Below the pieces are notes generated by a model that was not told where the DNA came from, made no database searches, and saw nothing but the letters and a program-made list of their open reading frames with translations. The position numbers and the translations under genes were made by a program. This document shows, piece after piece, positions 24,478 through 33,334 of a DNA stretch of 64,000 nucleotides; the first letter of the stretch is position 1; every line of letters begins with the position of its first letter. The stretch covers positions 124,001 through 188,000 of the forward strand of contig JALSQW010000023.1 of NCBI GenBank assembly GCA_026985095.1, given 5' to 3'. The stretch comes from Acidimicrobiia bacterium (lineage in GTDB: Bacteria; Actinomycetota; Acidimicrobiia; Spongiisociales; UBA5794).

Positions 24478-25587
24478 TCATCTGCGCAGGTATCCGGAGA
24501 GATCGTCGGCGAGGGTGTCGTCCCCGGCGATGAAGGCTTCGAGATGCTCGATGGCGTCGGCGTCCCGGTACTGGATCGGGGGGCTCTTCATGAAGTAGGA
24601 CGACGGCGCCAACAGGGGGCCACCGATCCCCCGATCGAGGGCCAGCTTGGCGGTCCGGACGGCGTCGATGATGACCCCCGCCGAGTTGGGTGAGTCCCAC
24701 ACTTCGAGCTTGATCTCGGCGTTCAGGGGCACGTCGCCGAAGGCGCGGCCCTCGATCCGGATGTAGGCCCACTTGCGGTCGGACAGCCACGGCACGTGGT
24801 CGGAGGGTCCGATGTGGACGTCGTCTGCGGCGATGCCGTTGTCGAGCTGCGAGGTCACCGACTGGGTCTTGGAGATCTTCTTCGACTCCAGGCGGTCCCG
24901 GTCGAGCATGTTCATGAAGTCCATGTTCCCACCGACGTTGAGCTGGTAGGTGCGCTCGACGATCACACCGCGATCCTCGAACAGGCGGGCCAGGTTGCGG
25001 TGCAAGATGGTGGCGCCGACCTGCGACTTGATGTCGTCGCCGACGATCGGAACCCCGGCCTCGGCGAACCGGCGCGCCCAGTCGGGGTCGGAGGCGATGA
25101 ACACGGGGATCGCGTTGACGAACGCCACACCGGCATCGAGTGCCGCCTGGGCATAGAACTTCTGGGCGTCCTCGGAGCCCACCGGCAGGTAGGCGACGAG
25201 GACGTCGGCGTCGGCGTCGCGCAGGGCCTGGGGCACGTCGACCGGCTCGGCCGGGGATTCCTCGACCATGCCGCAGTAGTGGGTTCCGAGGCCGTCGAGG
25301 GTCGGACCCCGCAGGACGTCGACCCCGAGATCGTCGACGTCGGCGAACTTGATCGTGTTGTTCTGTCCGCCCCACATGGCCTTGGCGAGATCCTGGCCGA
25401 CCTTGGAGGCGTCGACGTCGAAGGCGGCCACGAAGGTGACATCGCGCACGTGGTAGCCGCCGAGATCGACGTGCATCAGGCCGGGCACCGTGGTGGCGGT
25501 GTCCGCGTTCCGGTAGTACTCGACTCCTTGGATGAGCGAGTTGGCGCAGTTCCCGACCCCGGCGATGGCGACGCGTACTTCTGGCAT
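24478..25587 (-). CDS. ino1: Inositol-1-phosphate (myo-inositol-3-phosphate) synthase
   Basis: Converts glucose-6-phosphate to inositol phosphate, feeding phosphatidylinositol and mycothiol. The 369-residue protein matches the short prokaryotic type of mycobacteria. The Rossmann motif is [19 protein letters not shown], and the active-site region shows [28 protein letters not shown] and [14 protein letters not shown]. The last segments include [20 protein letters not shown]. It lies just downstream of a PadR regulator on the same strand, as in mycobacteria. Confidence 0.96.
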   Translation of the reverse strand: MPEVRVAIAGVGNCANSLIQGVEYYRNADTATTVPGLMHVDLGGYHVRDVTFVAAFDVDASKVGQDLAKAMWGGQNNTIKFADVDDLGVDVLRGPTLDGLGTHYCGMVEESPAEPVDVPQALRDADADVLVAYLPVGSEDAQKFYAQAALDAGVAFVNAIPVFIASDPDWARRFAEAGVPIVGDDIKSQVGATILHRNLARLFEDRGVIVERTYQLNVGGNMDFMNMLDRDRLESKKISKTQSVTSQLDNGIAADDVHIGPSDHVPWLSDRKWAYIRIEGRAFGDVPLNAEIKLEVWDSPNSAGVIIDAVRTAKLALDRGIGGPLLAPSSYFMKSPPIQYRDADAIEHLEAFIAGDDTLADDLSGYLRR

Positions 25588-25606
25588 GGTGGGTTCTCCT
25601 CGTGGG

Positions 25607-26107
25607 TCAGACGCCGGCGCGGGAGCGCTCGGCGGCGATGAGCTGGTCGAGCCAGGCGATGTCTGCCTCGGTGGCGCGGACCCGCCGTTCCATCAGGGCG
25701 AGGCGGTACCGATCGGCACCACGTGCCCCGCGGAACGAGTCACGGGCGCCATGGAGGCGCTCGGCGAGCGCGTTGCGCCGTGCCTCGAGCTGGTCGATCC
25801 GTTGGGACGGTTCGAGGGCACCGAGGAAGGCCAGGCGAGTCTGGAAGGAGCGGTCGGCCTCGTCGACCTCGGCCGTGGCGAGGAGATCGAGGAACCGCTC
25901 CAACCCGGATCGGGTGATCCGGTAGGTCTTGCGTCGACCCGATCCCGGCTGTGCCGTGACGGAGCCCTCGCGTTCGAGACGCCGCAGCGCCGGGTAGAGG
26001 GAGCCGAAGGACACCCGACGGAAGCCGAGTTCCGCCAGGGCGTGGCGGAGCTCGTATCCATGACGGGGGCGCTCTCGGAGGAGCCCGAGGATGGCGAGGT
26101 CGAGCAT
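25607..26107 (-). CDS. PadR-family transcriptional regulator
   Basis: A 166-residue regulator with the PadR winged helix: [21 protein letters not shown] at the start and [17 protein letters not shown] as recognition/wing region. A C-terminal coiled dimerisation region ([16 protein letters not shown] to [12 protein letters not shown]) follows. ATG 26107 begins the conserved core; the longer frame would run through the operator palindromes. Upstream of ino1 by 20 bp, it probably regulates itself and ino1, as the same pairing is found in mycobacteria. Confidence 0.9.
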   Translation of the reverse strand: MLDLAILGLLRERPRHGYELRHALAELGFRRVSFGSLYPALRRLEREGSVTAQPGSGRRKTYRITRSGLERFLDLLATAEVDEADRSFQTRLAFLGALEPSQRIDQLEARRNALAERLHGARDSFRGARGADRYRLALMERRVRATEADIAWLDQLIAAERSRAGV

Positions 26108-26120
26108 GACCTGGTCACTA

Positions 26121-26154
26121 TATCGAATCGATAGCACTATATCGAGTCGATATA
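26121..26154. promoter_or_regulatory. Two AT-rich palindromes, probable PadR operator
   Basis: TATCGA-A-TCGATA (26121-26133, 13 bp) and TATATCGA-G-TCGATATA (26138-26154, 17 bp) are perfect dyads with the same ATCGANTCGAT core and centres 19 bp apart. They lie 14 bp upstream of the padR ATG and stand out in GC-rich DNA. They are the likely autoregulatory site, controlling padR-ino1 and possibly the divergent GGDEF gene. Confidence 0.85.
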
Positions 26155-26235
26155 TCTCCACGGGCGCGCCGGTGCGTGCCGATGCGCAACCTTCCCTAAA
26201 CGCCGGCACCCTGCCGGCCGATACAGCATTCGACC

Positions 26236-28257
26236 GTGGAGACGGCTGTGATCCAAGCGATGGGACAACCGATGCGAGCCGGCCGGCCCGAGGACATGGC
26301 GCGTCAGTACGCCCGCATGGCCGGACTCGCCGAGCTCGATCTGCACGGCGACTCCCTCGAGGAGGTCCTCACTCGCATCGTCGACGCCGCCACCGAGCTG
26401 CTCCCGGCCGACCGAGGCGCCTCGGTCCTCCTGTGGGATGCGCGGCGGGAGGAGTTCACCGCCGCGTCGTCGACGATCGTCGACCAAGACGGCGACCAGG
26501 TGGCGGGTCGGGTGCGGGCGAGCGGCGGAGCCTCGCGTTTCGTCGTCGACCACCAAGAGCAGATCGCCGTCCACGACATCGAGCACGACCCCTTCGGCGC
26601 CAACGACATCAACCACGAGTATGGCATCGGCGCCTACGCCGCGACCCCGATCGTGTCCCAAGGCCGCTCCGTCGGTGTGCTCTACGCCCTCGAGCCCGAT
26701 GCCCGGCACTGGACCCGCGACGACCTGGCGTTCCTCCGCACCTTGGCCGAACGAGCCGCCGCCGCCATCGAACGGGCCCGACTCGCCGAGGAAGCCGCCT
26801 ACCAGCGCGACCGTGCCGAGGTCCTGTCGTTCGTCGCGAACTCCCTCATCGGGGCGTCGTCCCTCGACTCGGTCCTGCGCACCATCGTCGAATCCGTCCT
26901 CGCCGGGATCGCCGCCGACCACGTCGAGCTGCGCACCACCGGGATCACCGCGGATGCTACGACCCCGATGGTCATCACCGGTCCCGAACCGATCACCGGG
27001 ATCGAACGCGTCCAGGCCCTGGCTGCCGCCAGGGGACGGGCGTCCGCCGCCGAGTTCGGCCTCGCCATCGGCGCCGAGGAGCTTCGCCGGGAGGTCGGGG
27101 TCGAGGTCGGTACCGCGGCTGTCGCCCCGTTGCGGTACCGAGGACGCACCATCGGCTACCTGACCGCCTTGCGGGACCCGGGTGCGGACGATTTCGACGG
27201 TGAGGATGCGGCGTTGCTGTCCGCGATGGCCAACCAGGCGGTCGTGTCGGTCGAGAACGCCCGCCTCATGGAAGAGACCGAGGAGGCCCTCCTCGAACTG
27301 AGCGCCGTCTACGAGATCGTCCAGGCCCAGAACCGCGAGATCGGGCTCGAACAGATGCTGTCGGCGATCGCCGAGGTCGTCTCGTCGGCGCTCCCGGCCG
27401 ATCGAGTGGCCATCGGGGTCTTCGCCGGCGCCGAGGAAGACCTCGAGCACGTCGTCACGGGGGGTCCCAAGCGGGCCGTCGACCCCACCACCCTGATGGA
27501 ACAGCTCGACGAGATCGTGTCGGCCCGACCCGACGAGACGATCCTCGAGCCCGGCGGCGACGAGCACGGCCCCCGGCTCATCGCGCCGTTGCGTCATCGT
27601 ACGAAGACGGTCGCCATGCTGGTGGCGCAACGCGAGGCCGGATCGAGCGTCTTCGGTCCGCACGAGCTCGAGATGGCCAACGTCATGGGCGCCCAGGTGG
27701 CGGTCGCCGTCGCCAACGCCCTCCTCATCGAGGAGACCCAACGCCTCGCCTTGACGGACTCGTTGACCGGCATCAATAACCGGAGGCATCTCTTCGAGCT
27801 CGGTCAGCGGTCCTTCGGTGCGGCCAAGCGCTACGGCCGACCGCTGTCGGCGGTCATGTTCGACATCGATCACTTCAAGGTCGTCAACGACACGTACGGC
27901 CACGGTGTCGGCGACGAGGTCCTGGTGGAGGTCGCCGCCAGGGCGCGCCGCACCGTGCGGGACGTCGACGTTCTCGGCCGGTACGGCGGGGAGGAGTTCG
28001 TGGTGCTGCTCCCCGAGACCGACCGCGCGCGCGGGAAGACCGCCGCCGAGCGGATCCGCGGGGCCATCGGCGACAAGCCGATCGAGACCGCGGCCGGGCC
28101 GTTGACGGTCACCGTGTCGGCGGGCATCGCGGAAGTGGCTCCGGACATGAACGAGCTGGTCGATCTCATCGACTGCGCGGACCAGGCGCTCTACGAGGCC
28201 AAGAACGCCGGGCGCGACTGCGTCCGCTGTTTCGACGAGCCGGTCCCCACCCCCTGA
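26236..28257 (+). CDS. Diguanylate cyclase with tandem GAF domains
   Basis: A 673-residue soluble signalling protein. Three GAF-like modules (roughly residues 20-185, 190-330, 345-495), rich in acidic and alanine residues and joined by helices, lead to a C-terminal GGDEF domain. The catalytic motif reads GRYGGEEFVVLLPETD. An RxxD inhibitory site (RDVD) lies five residues before GGEEF, so product feedback by c-di-GMP is expected. It should make c-di-GMP from two GTP in response to a cytosolic ligand or redox cue. GTG 26236 is used as start; internal ATGs shortly after are possible. Confidence 0.9.
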   Translation: METAVIQAMGQPMRAGRPEDMARQYARMAGLAELDLHGDSLEEVLTRIVDAATELLPADRGASVLLWDARREEFTAASSTIVDQDGDQVAGRVRASGGASRFVVDHQEQIAVHDIEHDPFGANDINHEYGIGAYAATPIVSQGRSVGVLYALEPDARHWTRDDLAFLRTLAERAAAAIERARLAEEAAYQRDRAEVLSFVANSLIGASSLDSVLRTIVESVLAGIAADHVELRTTGITADATTPMVITGPEPITGIERVQALAAARGRASAAEFGLAIGAEELRREVGVEVGTAAVAPLRYRGRTIGYLTALRDPGADDFDGEDAALLSAMANQAVVSVENARLMEETEEALLELSAVYEIVQAQNREIGLEQMLSAIAEVVSSALPADRVAIGVFAGAEEDLEHVVTGGPKRAVDPTTLMEQLDEIVSARPDETILEPGGDEHGPRLIAPLRHRTKTVAMLVAQREAGSSVFGPHELEMANVMGAQVAVAVANALLIEETQRLALTDSLTGINNRRHLFELGQRSFGAAKRYGRPLSAVMFDIDHFKVVNDTYGHGVGDEVLVEVAARARRTVRDVDVLGRYGGEEFVVLLPETDRARGKTAAERIRGAIGDKPIETAAGPLTVTVSAGIAEVAPDMNELVDLIDCADQALYEAKNAGRDCVRCFDEPVPTP

Positions 28258-28431
28258 TCGTCGCCATCGATCGGCCATCGAGCGCTCGCTCCTGACGATG
28301 GAGCCATCCGCTAGCGTTGGAGCGACGGATCTCGCACGGGCGACCCAAGGGCGGCCGATGCGGCAGAGGATCCCCGGTCTACACGAACGCCGAGCGTCCC
28401 CCAACCCGAGCGGTGGGGAGAGAGGAACACG

Positions 28432-29319
28432 ATGGCGACCAAGATGACGGCACCGAAGGTCCTCGCTGCCAAGGGCGGCGAGAAGCTGCGGATGGTGACG
28501 GCCTACGACCACCCGACCGCCCAGATCGCCGACCGGGCGGGCGCCGACATCATCCTCGTCGGTGATTCCTTGGCCAACGTCGTCCTCGGATACGACGACA
28601 CGCTGTCGGTCACGATCGACGTCATGGTCCATCACACCGCCGCGGTCGCCCGAGCCAAGCCGCGGGCGCTCATCGTCGGTGACATGCCGTGGCTGAGTTT
28701 CCATGTGACGGTCGCCGAGGCGGTTCGCAACGCGGGGCGACTGATCAAGGAAGGTGGGGCCGAGGCGATCAAGCTGGAAGGTGGGAGGAAGCGGTTGCCG
28801 GTGATCCGTGCGTTGCGGGACGCCGAGATCCCCGTCATGGGACACCTCGGGTTGACGCCCCAGTCGGTGCACGCCATGGGCGGCTACCGGGTCCAGGGCA
28901 AGCGTGCCCACGCTGCCTACGAGCTCGTCTCGGATGCGCACGCCCTCGCCGACGCCGGCGTGTTCGCGATCGTCCTCGAGGGTGTTCCCGACGTGGTCGC
29001 GGCCAAGGTGACCGAGGAGGTGCCCGTGCCGACGATCGGGATCGGAGCCGGACCTTCCTGCGACGGGCAGGTGCTGGTCTTCCACGATGTGGTCGGCCTC
29101 GGCGGCGACCATCTCCCCAAGTTCGTGCGGCGATACGGCGCCCTCCGAGACGAGGCCGTCGCCGCGCTGGAGGCGTTCTTCGCGGATGTCCGATCCGGCG
29201 AGTTCCCCCGAGAGGAGGAGACCTATCACATGCCCGAGGAGTCGGCGAGGGTGTTCCGCGAGCTCACCGAGGCTCCGGCGGGTGACGACCTGTTCGCCGA
29301 TGAGGCCATGGAACGCTGA
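28432..29319 (+). CDS. panB: 3-methyl-2-oxobutanoate hydroxymethyltransferase
   Basis: Makes ketopantoate from 2-oxoisovalerate and methylene-THF, first step of pantothenate synthesis. The 295-residue protein shows YDHPTAQIADRAGAD, VGDSLANVVLGYD (metal Asp), MGHLGLTPQSVHAMGGY and GIGAGPSCDGQVLVFHDV. It stands alone with a GGAGAGAGGAA ribosome region. It follows the GGDEF gene by 174 bp containing nothing recognised. Confidence 0.95.
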   Translation: MATKMTAPKVLAAKGGEKLRMVTAYDHPTAQIADRAGADIILVGDSLANVVLGYDDTLSVTIDVMVHHTAAVARAKPRALIVGDMPWLSFHVTVAEAVRNAGRLIKEGGAEAIKLEGGRKRLPVIRALRDAEIPVMGHLGLTPQSVHAMGGYRVQGKRAHAAYELVSDAHALADAGVFAIVLEGVPDVVAAKVTEEVPVPTIGIGAGPSCDGQVLVFHDVVGLGGDHLPKFVRRYGALRDEAVAALEAFFADVRSGEFPREEETYHMPEESARVFRELTEAPAGDDLFADEAMER

Positions 29320-29356
29320 GGGACCGCAGTCGTCCGGGGGCGGGTAGCGTTCCCAG

Positions 29357-29887
29357 GTGATGAGGATCCGACCGGCGGCCTGGGTGGTGGTGATACTGGC
29401 GGTGGTCGTGTCGGCGTGCGCGAAGGGAGCCGCTCCGTCGTCGACGGCGACCGTTCCGTCGTCGACGACCGTCGCCACACCGTCGACCACCGATGCCCTT
29501 CCCGAGTTGGCGGGCTTCGCCACCATCACGGTGGCCGTGGACGGCGATGAGCTGGAGGTGGCCCTCGCCGACCGTCCCGATCTGCGGCGGAGAGGGTTGA
29601 TGGGCGTGACCGACCTCGGCGGTCTGGACGGGATGCTGTTCGTGTTCGGGGAGGACGTCGATGGAGGGTTCTGGATGAAGGACACGGTGATCCCACTCGA
29701 CATCGCCTTCTTCGACGCCGAGGGCCGGGTGGTCGATTGGCTCACGATGGACCCATGCCTGGCCGACCCATGCCCCACCTACACACCGGGCGGTTCCTAC
29801 CGGTACGCCCTGGAGACACCCGCCGGCTCCGCTCCGACGATCGGCCCGGGTTCGGTGATGGACGTCTCCGTCTTCGACGCCGAGTAG
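29357..29887 (+). CDS. DUF192 lipoprotein
   Basis: A 176-residue exported lipoprotein: a hydrophobic N-terminus ending in the lipobox VVSAC, a Ser/Thr-rich linker (about residues 25-45), and a DUF192 domain. The latter shows RGLMGVTDLGGLDGMLFVF and FWMKDTVIPLDIAFFD, the family signatures. The function of DUF192 is not established. GTG 29357 or ATG 29360 can start it. The 3' flank is repeat array B. Confidence 0.87.
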   Translation: MMRIRPAAWVVVILAVVVSACAKGAAPSSTATVPSSTTVATPSTTDALPELAGFATITVAVDGDELEVALADRPDLRRRGLMGVTDLGGLDGMLFVFGEDVDGGFWMKDTVIPLDIAFFDAEGRVVDWLTMDPCLADPCPTYTPGGSYRYALETPAGSAPTIGPGSVMDVSVFDAE

Positions 29888-29895
29888 AGCTCCCG

Positions 29896-30041
29896 AACCC
29901 TGGGTTGTAGACCCCCCTGGAGGGGTGTGGCGAACCCTGGGTTGTAGACCCCCCTGGAGGGGTGTGGCGAACCCTGGGTTGGGGAGCCCCCTGGAGGGGT
30001 GTGGCGAACCCTGGGTTGGGGACGCCGTGTCGGGGTGCGAG
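29896..30041. repeat. 37-bp tandem repeat array B
   Basis: Units start at 29896, 29933, 29970 and 30007; the last is degenerate after its first palindrome. The AACCCTGGGTT part is in the same orientation as in array A. The following block, GTAGACC-CCCCTGGAGGGG-TGTGGCG, is the reverse complement of the block in the second unit of array A. The array lies between the DUF192 gene and the rpsF leader. Confidence 0.9.
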
Positions 30042-30084
30042 GCGTAGGCCGATCGTCGGCTACACTCCCGTCGTCCGAACCCAA

Positions 30085-30138
30085 CCGGCGTCGCGCCGGC
30101 CGACCCCTGTCCCCACGGGGACCGTTCCGCACGGAACG
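30085..30138 (+). promoter_or_regulatory. Three-hairpin leader of rpsF
   Basis: Three consecutive perfect stems precede rpsF: CCGGCG-TCG-CGCCGG (30085-30099), GTCCCC-AC-GGGGAC (30109-30122) and CGTTCCG-CA-CGGAACG (30123-30138). The ribosome site AAGGAGGT starts five bases later. Such leaders often let S6:S18 repress their own operon, but I cannot confirm the known consensus by eye. Confidence 0.55.
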
Positions 30139-30160
30139 TCCGAAGGAGGTATCCAGATCC

Positions 30161-30448
30161 ATGCGTCCCTACGAGCTGATGATCATCCATCGGCCCGAAC
30201 TCGCCGAACAAGACGTCCGTTCCGCCGTCGGTGATCTCGAGAAGGCGATCGCCGAGTCCGGTTCGGTGACATCGACCGATTTCTGGGGGAAGCGCCGCTT
30301 CGCGTACGAGATCGATCACATCAACGAGGGCTACTACTCGGTCGTCGACTTCGAAGGAGACGTCGAGCTGCTCTCGCGGCTCGACCGGGCCCTGTCGCTG
30401 TCCGACGCGGTGATCCGCCACAAGATCCTGCGGTTGGACGACGCCTGA
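30161..30448 (+). CDS. rpsF: 30S ribosomal protein S6
   Basis: A 95-residue bS6 protein (MRPYELMIIHRPELAE, WGKRRFAYEI, EGYYSVVDFEG, DAVIRHKILRL). It binds S18 in the platform of the small subunit. AAGGAGGT precedes ATG 30161 by 10 bases. It is the first gene of the rpsF-ssb-rpsR-rplI cluster. Confidence 0.97.
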   Translation: MRPYELMIIHRPELAEQDVRSAVGDLEKAIAESGSVTSTDFWGKRRFAYEIDHINEGYYSVVDFEGDVELLSRLDRALSLSDAVIRHKILRLDDA

Positions 30449-30512
30449 TGCCGGTTCTCGTCACAGCCCGGTCCCATCATGATGTGAGCATCTCGAGGAA
30501 GAGAGAACAGCG

Positions 30513-30959
30513 ATGAGCTACAACTCCGTCACCCTCGTCGGCAACCTCGTCGACGATCCCGAACTCCGCTTCACGCCGAACGGCACCGCCATGGCCAAGC
30601 TCCGCTTCGCCGTCTCGCGTCGCTACCAGGGTCGCGACGGCGAATGGCAGGAAGACACGAGCTTCTTCACCGGCACGTGCTGGCGGGACATGGCCGAGAA
30701 CGTCGCCGAGTCCCTGACGAAGGGGATGCGGATCATCGTGGTCGGCCGCCTCAACCAGCGCTCCTGGGAGACCCAGGAGGGCGACAAGCGCTCGGTCGTC
30801 GAGATCGACGTGCAAGAGGTCGGTCCGTCCGTCCGCTGGGCGACCGCGGCGGTCACCAAGACCCCTCGGACCGGCGGCGGGTACGAGCAGCGCCCATCGG
30901 CCGCGCCGGCCGCACCGGCTGCCCGGACCGACTACGGCCCGGACGAGGCCCCGTTCTAG
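30513..30959 (+). CDS. ssb: Single-stranded DNA-binding protein
   Basis: A 148-residue SSB. The OB-fold spans about residues 1-105 ([49 protein letters not shown]). A short Gly/Pro/Ala linker ends in the acidic tip DEAPF, a variant of the usual DDIPF protein-interaction tail. It lies between rpsF and rpsR as in most bacteria. Confidence 0.96.
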   Translation: MSYNSVTLVGNLVDDPELRFTPNGTAMAKLRFAVSRRYQGRDGEWQEDTSFFTGTCWRDMAENVAESLTKGMRIIVVGRLNQRSWETQEGDKRSVVEIDVQEVGPSVRWATAAVTKTPRTGGGYEQRPSAAPAAPAARTDYGPDEAPF

Positions 30960-30982
30960 ACGACCCACCGAGGAGGATCCGA

Positions 30983-31252
30983 ATGCCCCCAGCCAGGAAC
31001 ACGAGACGCAAGCGCCGCAGGCCGCAGGCCGATCGCGGTCGGAAGCGGAAGGTCTGCTACTTCTGCAAGGAGAAGGTCGACCACGTCGACTACAAGGATG
31101 TGGCGTTGCTCCGCAAGTTCATGTCCGATCGCGGCAAGATCCGGGCGCGCCGAGTCACCGGCACCTGCGCCATGCACCAGCGGAAGGTCGCGAACGCGAT
31201 CAAGAACGCCAGGGAGATGGCCCTGCTCCCCTATACGACGGTGAAGAGCTGA
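30983..31252 (+). CDS. rpsR: 30S ribosomal protein S18
   Basis: An 89-residue bS18 with a basic head ([20 protein letters not shown]) and the core [19 protein letters not shown] ... [20 protein letters not shown]. The CYFC pair near residue 25, with a later Cys/His, fits the zinc-type S18. GAGGAGG precedes ATG 30983. Its stop overlaps the rplI start by one base. Confidence 0.97.
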   Translation: MPPARNTRRKRRRPQADRGRKRKVCYFCKEKVDHVDYKDVALLRKFMSDRGKIRARRVTGTCAMHQRKVANAIKNAREMALLPYTTVKS

Positions 31253-31698
31253 TGAAGCTGATCCTCACCAAAGACGTGCCGGAGCTGGGCCACAAAGGCG
31301 ACGTGGTCGAGGTGGCCGACGGCTATGCCCGCAACTACCTCGTTCCTCAGGCGCTCGCCGTCAAGGCGTCCGAGGGCGCGCTCCGGCAGGCCGAGGCGAT
31401 GCGTCAGGCCCGAGAGGAAGCGGCCCGACGCGAGCGCGAGGAGGCCGAGCGGCTGGCCCAGTCGCTGTCCGGAGCCAGGGTCGTGGTGGCGGCCCGCTCG
31501 GGTGACGAGGGCCGCCTCTTCGGATCGATCGGCGTCGCCGACGTCGCTCAGGCCATCACCAAGTTCACCGGGATCGAGGTGGACCGGAAGATCATCTCGA
31601 TCCCGGCGCCGATCAAGGAGATCGGGCTGCACGAGGTCACGATCCGACCCCACCCCGAGGTGACGTTCCAAGTGACCCTGGACGTGATCCCGGCCTGA
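31252..31698 (+). CDS. rplI: 50S ribosomal protein L9
   Basis: A 148-residue bL9. The N-terminal rRNA-binding domain is [25 protein letters not shown] (split around residue 12), with DGYARNYLVPQALA. A long charged helix (residues ~45-75) and the C-terminal domain (GRLFGSIGVADVAQAI) follow. Translationally coupled to rpsR. Confidence 0.97.
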   Translation: MKLILTKDVPELGHKGDVVEVADGYARNYLVPQALAVKASEGALRQAEAMRQAREEAARREREEAERLAQSLSGARVVVAARSGDEGRLFGSIGVADVAQAITKFTGIEVDRKIISIPAPIKEIGLHEVTIRPHPEVTFQVTLDVIPA

Positions 31699-31861
31699 GC
31701 TCAGGACGGACCGACCCGCCCGCGACGAAGGATCCCCGTGTCCTGCCGGTCGCGAAAACGATGGTGCCGCTCGGCTTCGGGTCGTCGAGGCCGTGGCGTA
31801 CACTCGGCTCGCTTTCATCAGACTTCCCACGGGGACCCGCGGCCGGCGGGTTCCTGTCACA

Positions 31862-31886
31862 CCCGAACGCGACGATGCCGTTCGGG
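31862..31886 (+). promoter_or_regulatory. Hairpin in the dnaB leader
   Basis: CCCGAACG, a nine-base loop and CGTTCGGG form a perfect 8-bp stem 30 bp before the dnaB GTG. It may separate dnaB expression from the ribosomal genes. The rest of the 217-bp gap shows no gene. Confidence 0.4.
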
Positions 31887-31915
31887 CGCGAGCAGCGAGA
31901 TCGAGGAGGACGGAC

Positions 31916-33268
31916 GTGACCACCGTCGAGCGGCCCAACACACGCGCCATGCAGGTGCCACCCCACAGCATCGAAGCAGAGGAATCGGTCCTCGGCGCGG
32001 TCCTGATGTCGGGCGATGCCGCCAACATCGCGCTCGAGCGGCTGCACGCCGAGGACTTCTACGGTCCTGCCCACCAGCAGATCTTCGAAGCCATCCAACA
32101 GCTCTTCGACGCCAACCAACCCATCGACGCGATCACCGTCTCGGAGGTGCTGCGTCGAGACGGCACGCTGGAACGGATCGGGGGCGTCGGGTTCCTCACC
32201 CGCCTCCTCGACACCGTACCGGCGGTGTCGAACGTCGAGTACTACGCCGGGATCGTCGAGGAACACGCGCTGCGTCGCCGCCTGATGCGCGTCGGGGGCG
32301 AGATCGGTTCGCTCGCCACCAAGATGACCGACCCGATCGCCGACGTCGTCGACAAGGCAGAACAGGCCGTGTTCGCCGTCTCCGAACGACGGATCGGTGA
32401 CGGTCTCGCCCCGATCGACTCGCTCCTGGGCCCGGCCATCGAGAAGGCCGAAGAACTGCAACGAACCGGCTCGGAGGTCACCGGCATCCCCACCGGCTAC
32501 CGCGACCTGGACCGGAAACTCGCCGGGCTTCACCCCACGAACCTCATCGTGATCGCCGCTCGCCCGGGGATGGGCAAGACCGCTCTGGCGCTCAACATCG
32601 CTCAGAACGTGGCCCTCCAGGGGCTGTCGGTGGCGATCTTCTCGTTGGAGATGAGCCGCGAGGAGGTGGTCAGCAGGATGCTCTGCGCCCAGGGCCGGAT
32701 CGATTCTCAGCGGCTGCGAACGGGGCGGCTGTCGGAGGCGGACTTCACGAAACTCTCCAACGCCGCCTCCGCGCTGTACAAGAAGCCGATCTTCGTCGAC
32801 GACTCGCCGGGCCTGACCGTGACCGAGATCCGGGCCAAGGCCCGCCGGCTGCGGCGGCGGCCTGGGCTCGACCTCGTCGTCGTCGATTACCTCCAGCTCA
32901 TGCACGGAAGCGGCGGAGAGAACCGACAGCAAGAGATCGCACTCATCTCCCGATCGCTCAAGAACCTGGCCAGGGAGCTCGACGTTCCGGTCATCGCGCT
33001 GTCCCAGCTCAACCGCGCGGTCGAGGCCCGCGAGGACAAGCGCCCTCGCCTCGGCGATCTGCGCGAGTCCGGTGCCGTCGAGCAGGACTCCGACGTCGTG
33101 ATGTTCATCTACCGGGACGAGTACTACTACCCGGAGAAGGTCGAGTCGAAGGGCATCGCCGAGGTCGTCGTCGCCAAGCACCGGCAAGGTGCGGTCGGGA
33201 AGGTCGAGATGACCTTCCTGCCCGAGTTCACGCTCTTCGCCGACATGGGCAGGGACGTTCCCGTCTGA
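31916..33268 (+). CDS. dnaB: Replicative DNA helicase
   Basis: A 450-residue hexameric helicase that unwinds DNA at the fork. The N-terminal domain begins PPHSIEAEESVLGAVLMSG. The ATPase domain carries Walker A ARPGMGKTAL (about residue 215), IFSLEMSREEV, the LVVVDYLQLM Walker B and the SQLNRAVEAREDKRPRLGDLRESG arginine-finger region. No intein or insertion is present. GTG 31916 is chosen over an upstream ATG because GAGGAGGA lies six bases before it. Confidence 0.95.
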   Translation: MTTVERPNTRAMQVPPHSIEAEESVLGAVLMSGDAANIALERLHAEDFYGPAHQQIFEAIQQLFDANQPIDAITVSEVLRRDGTLERIGGVGFLTRLLDTVPAVSNVEYYAGIVEEHALRRRLMRVGGEIGSLATKMTDPIADVVDKAEQAVFAVSERRIGDGLAPIDSLLGPAIEKAEELQRTGSEVTGIPTGYRDLDRKLAGLHPTNLIVIAARPGMGKTALALNIAQNVALQGLSVAIFSLEMSREEVVSRMLCAQGRIDSQRLRTGRLSEADFTKLSNAASALYKKPIFVDDSPGLTVTEIRAKARRLRRRPGLDLVVVDYLQLMHGSGGENRQQEIALISRSLKNLARELDVPVIALSQLNRAVEAREDKRPRLGDLRESGAVEQDSDVVMFIYRDEYYYPEKVESKGIAEVVVAKHRQGAVGKVEMTFLPEFTLFADMGRDVPV

Positions 33269-33334
33269 CGGCGCAGATCCACACCCGACGGTCTGTTCCC
33301 ACACCTGGTCGGCGTCGACGCGGCGTGACGGCCG

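Noticed and set aside
26137..29778. A 1213-codon minus-strand frame opposite the GGDEF and panB genes
   Set aside because: Shadow of two well-recognised plus-strand genes; composition is that of antisense GC-rich coding DNA.
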